Shown here one piece after another: positions 50,993-51,089 of a DNA stretch of 51,089 nt. Numbering within the stretch: position 1 is the stretch's first letter; the number at the start of each line of letters is the position of its first letter. The position numbers and the translations under genes are program-made. The notes beneath the pieces are model-generated. The model was not told where the DNA came from. It was given only the letters and a program-made list of their open reading frames with translations, and did no database searches. This stretch comes from Rhodobacteraceae bacterium HLUCCA12 (lineage in GTDB: Bacteria > Pseudomonadota > Alphaproteobacteria > Rhodobacterales > Rhodobacteraceae), in contig LJSV01000018.1 of the NCBI GenBank assembly GCA_001314715.1, forward strand, positions 1 to 51,089, in the 5' to 3' direction.

Positions 50993-51089
50993 TGAGGTGC
51001 CCCCCGAAAACTGGACAATGACGCAAGCTCGGATTTGCTGTCTGCTGATCTTCACCACGAAGGAGATCGAAGATGTCGAAACGAAAGCA
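50993..51089 (+). mobile_element. Left end of an IS3-family insertion sequence (truncated by window edge)
   Basis: TGAGGTGCCCCCCGAAAACT begins 29 bases after the IclR stop, and its TG start and the following ctggac match IS3-family terminal inverted repeats. AAGGAG and an ATG at 51073 follow as expected for the first transposase frame. The right end lies outside. Confidence 0.75.
51073..51089 (+). CDS. Start of IS3-family transposase OrfA (partial)
   Basis: ATGTCGAAACGAAAGC encodes MSKRK before the window ends, with AAGGAG eight bases upstream. IS3 OrfA proteins commonly begin MSKRK. The call depends on the preceding terminal repeat; the reading frame itself is too short to judge. Confidence 0.6.

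Overview
The window looks like a chromosomal segment of a high-GC alphaproteobacterium, most likely Rhodobacteraceae. The evidence is an exact LexA-type box of the alphaproteobacterial form (GTTC-N7-GTTC) in front of imuB-dnaE2, an exact CtrA-type box (TTAA-N7-TTAA), the codon and GC character, and the gene families present. No rRNA, tRNA or CRISPR array was seen. The only mobile element is the left end of an IS3-family insertion sequence at the right edge.

Region A (about 1-10.5 kb) is a surface-glycan island. It holds manC and a phosphomannomutase gene (GDP-mannose supply), an exostosin-like glycosyltransferase, a second glycosyltransferase-like protein, an O-fucosyltransferase-like protein, two unrelated PAPS-dependent sulfotransferases, a large coiled-coil protein with 67-residue tandem repeats behind a degenerate FkbM-like domain, and the tail of a protein with a phage-tailspike-type autoproteolytic domain. 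Together they suggest a sulfated, mannose- or fucose-containing polymer. A CtrA box lies between two of the glycosyltransferase genes.

Region B (10.7-34.4 kb) is accessory catabolism. An MFS exporter, an aminotransferase and a GntR/FCD regulator precede a tightly overlapping six-gene minus-strand operon: CaiB-type CoA-transferase, Asp/Glu-racemase-fold enzyme with both cysteines, SDR, FAD monooxygenase, isochorismatase-type amidase, and a second racemase-fold enzyme lacking both cysteines. Divergent from it is an HMG-CoA-lyase-type gene. A TPP enzyme follows, divergent from a TAXI-TRAP transporter, then a UTRA GntR regulator, a PEP-mutase/isocitrate-lyase family lyase with a second isochorismatase-type hydrolase, an acyl-CoA ligase divergent from a MarR-like regulator, a deleted SDR pseudogene, a CatE/CatD-like pair below a LysR gene, and an AEC carrier. 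Two 16-bp near-palindromes that match at 14 of 16 positions sit in the two divergent promoters and tie the operon and the transporter into one predicted regulon. I infer a pathway that imports an organic acid, possibly hydroxylates and opens an N-heterocycle, hydrolyses an amide, and cleaves a CoA-activated acid.

Region C (34.8-39.6 kb) is the SOS mutagenesis cassette imuB-dnaE2, with a LexA box directly before imuB and no imuA next to it.

Region D (40-47 kb) is an amino-acid uptake and degradation island: kynureninase, a PLP aminotransferase, a metallo-beta-lactamase-fold hydrolase, an SDR, a GntR/FCD regulator and a complete polar amino-acid ABC transporter. Neither tryptophan dioxygenase nor kynurenine formamidase is present, which suggests that kynurenine or a related compound is imported.

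Region E (47.4-51.1 kb) carries the last steps of the beta-ketoadipate pathway (pcaI, pcaJ, pcaF) divergent from an IclR regulator, with a perfect 9-bp inverted repeat between them, and ends inside the IS3-family element.
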